From assembly GCA_964482405.1 (NCBI GenBank), contig CAYZXH010000004.1, positions 1 through 57,791 on the forward strand: DNA of 57,791 nt, written 5' to 3'. The stretch's first letter is position 1, and each line of letters begins with the position of its first letter. Source of the DNA: Zestomicrobium sp964482405 (GTDB lineage: Archaea; Thermoproteota; Thermoprotei_A; Sulfolobales; NBVN01). A model generated the notes under the pieces. The model was not told the origin of the DNA. It ran no database searches and saw only the letters and a program-made list of their open reading frames with translations. The translations under genes were made by a program, and so were the position numbers. Below are positions 57,645 through 57,791 of the stretch, one piece after another.

Positions 57645-57791
57645 TTATTTGTTTCGTTTACTTGCTTTGGTTAGTGCTCTCAGGGCTACTAGGTATGCTG
57701 ATGCAGTGTGCTTGTCTACTCCCTGACCTCCTCCCCGCCCTAAAGGACGAGGGTTCCTGCTAGGGCGGAGAGGTTTGGGATTACATCTCCC
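57645..57791 (-). pseudogene. 3' end of a TnpB-type reading frame, running off the window (copy D)
   Basis: The frame is open from the window edge to a TAA at 57645-57647, 48 codons. It reads GRCNPKPLRP, then RNPRPLGRGGGQ, as in archaeal TnpB C-termini, and continues GVDKHTASAYLVALRALT to the stop. The DNA of 57723-57791 has the same hairpins as copy B (GGGA/TCCC, CGCCC/GGGCG) and ends in GGGGAGGAGGTCAG, so it could also be the omega-RNA scaffold. Without sequence beyond 57791 it cannot be said whether tnpB is intact. Confidence 0.6.

Noticed and set aside
1..57791. CRISPR arrays, rRNA genes, prophage or integrase genes.
   Set aside because: I looked for regularly spaced repeats, rRNA core motifs and integrase or portal genes and saw none.

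Overview
The window looks like a chromosomal segment of a hyperthermophilic crenarchaeon (Thermoproteota), most likely close to Desulfurococcales; this is inferred from gene content, not from a marker tree. It carries the Cdv (ESCRT-III) cell-division operon, a crenarchaeal-type TFB, an Alba-family protein, an Sm-like protein, ABCE1, an AGOG DNA glycosylase, XPB helicase, aIF1, TiaS, Tsr3 and an adenosylcobalamin-dependent ribonucleotide reductase. Many genes have a TATA box about 26 bases before a GTG, TTG or ATG start and almost no leader. There are two tRNA genes (Gly-CCC, Ala-TGC), no rRNA and no CRISPR array.

Layout. 1-8.8 kb: tRNA-Gly, a four-gene pyruvate:ferredoxin oxidoreductase operon (porGDAB), then a molybdenum hydroxylase locus (MobA-like, XdhC-like, FAD, 2Fe-2S and molybdopterin subunits) and tRNA-Ala. 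8.9-18 kb: cation efflux protein, a START-like protein, a short TFS-like zinc ribbon, Sm protein, ABCE1, Alba paralogue, a 28-residue protein made almost only of Glu and Trp, a nucleoside phosphorylase, a degenerate amidohydrolase and ribosomal protein uS19. 18-26 kb: PDI-like oxidoreductase, class II ribonucleotide reductase, cdvABC and enolase. 26-33 kb: a minus-strand cluster of small proteins including a TtuA/Ncs6-like protein without its ATP motif, Tsr3, a stand-alone Lrp ligand domain, TiaS with a disrupted start and XPB. 33-45 kb: FeoB, MFS transporter, HisC-like aminotransferase, PiT phosphate transporter with its DUF47 partner, cupin, a MoaD-like protein beside a tungsten aldehyde:ferredoxin oxidoreductase, PfkB kinase, DUF401 transporter and ferritin. 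45-57.8 kb: AGOG, a ferritin-encapsulin fusion, a two-subunit 2-oxoacid:ferredoxin oxidoreductase, ferredoxin, aminotransferase, TFB, aIF1 and a KaiC-like ATPase.

How the genes fit together. Energy metabolism is ferredoxin-centred: two 2-oxoacid oxidoreductases and an aldehyde oxidoreductase would reduce ferredoxin, and enolase belongs to glycolysis/gluconeogenesis. Iron handling is dense between 33 and 49 kb: FeoB import under a 24-bp palindrome, a free ferritin and an iron-storing encapsulin fused to its own ferritin-like cargo. Metal-pterin chemistry appears as the molybdenum hydroxylase and the tungsten enzyme.

The most unusual signals are four scattered copies of an IS605/TnpB-type 3' end (omega-RNA-like) without a tnpB gene in the window, one of which forms the C-terminus of a host gene; the Glu/Trp miniprotein; three near-perfect palindromes in promoter regions; and several paralogues that have lost catalytic or zinc-binding residues. 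Most functions were assigned from recognised motifs by eye, without database searches.
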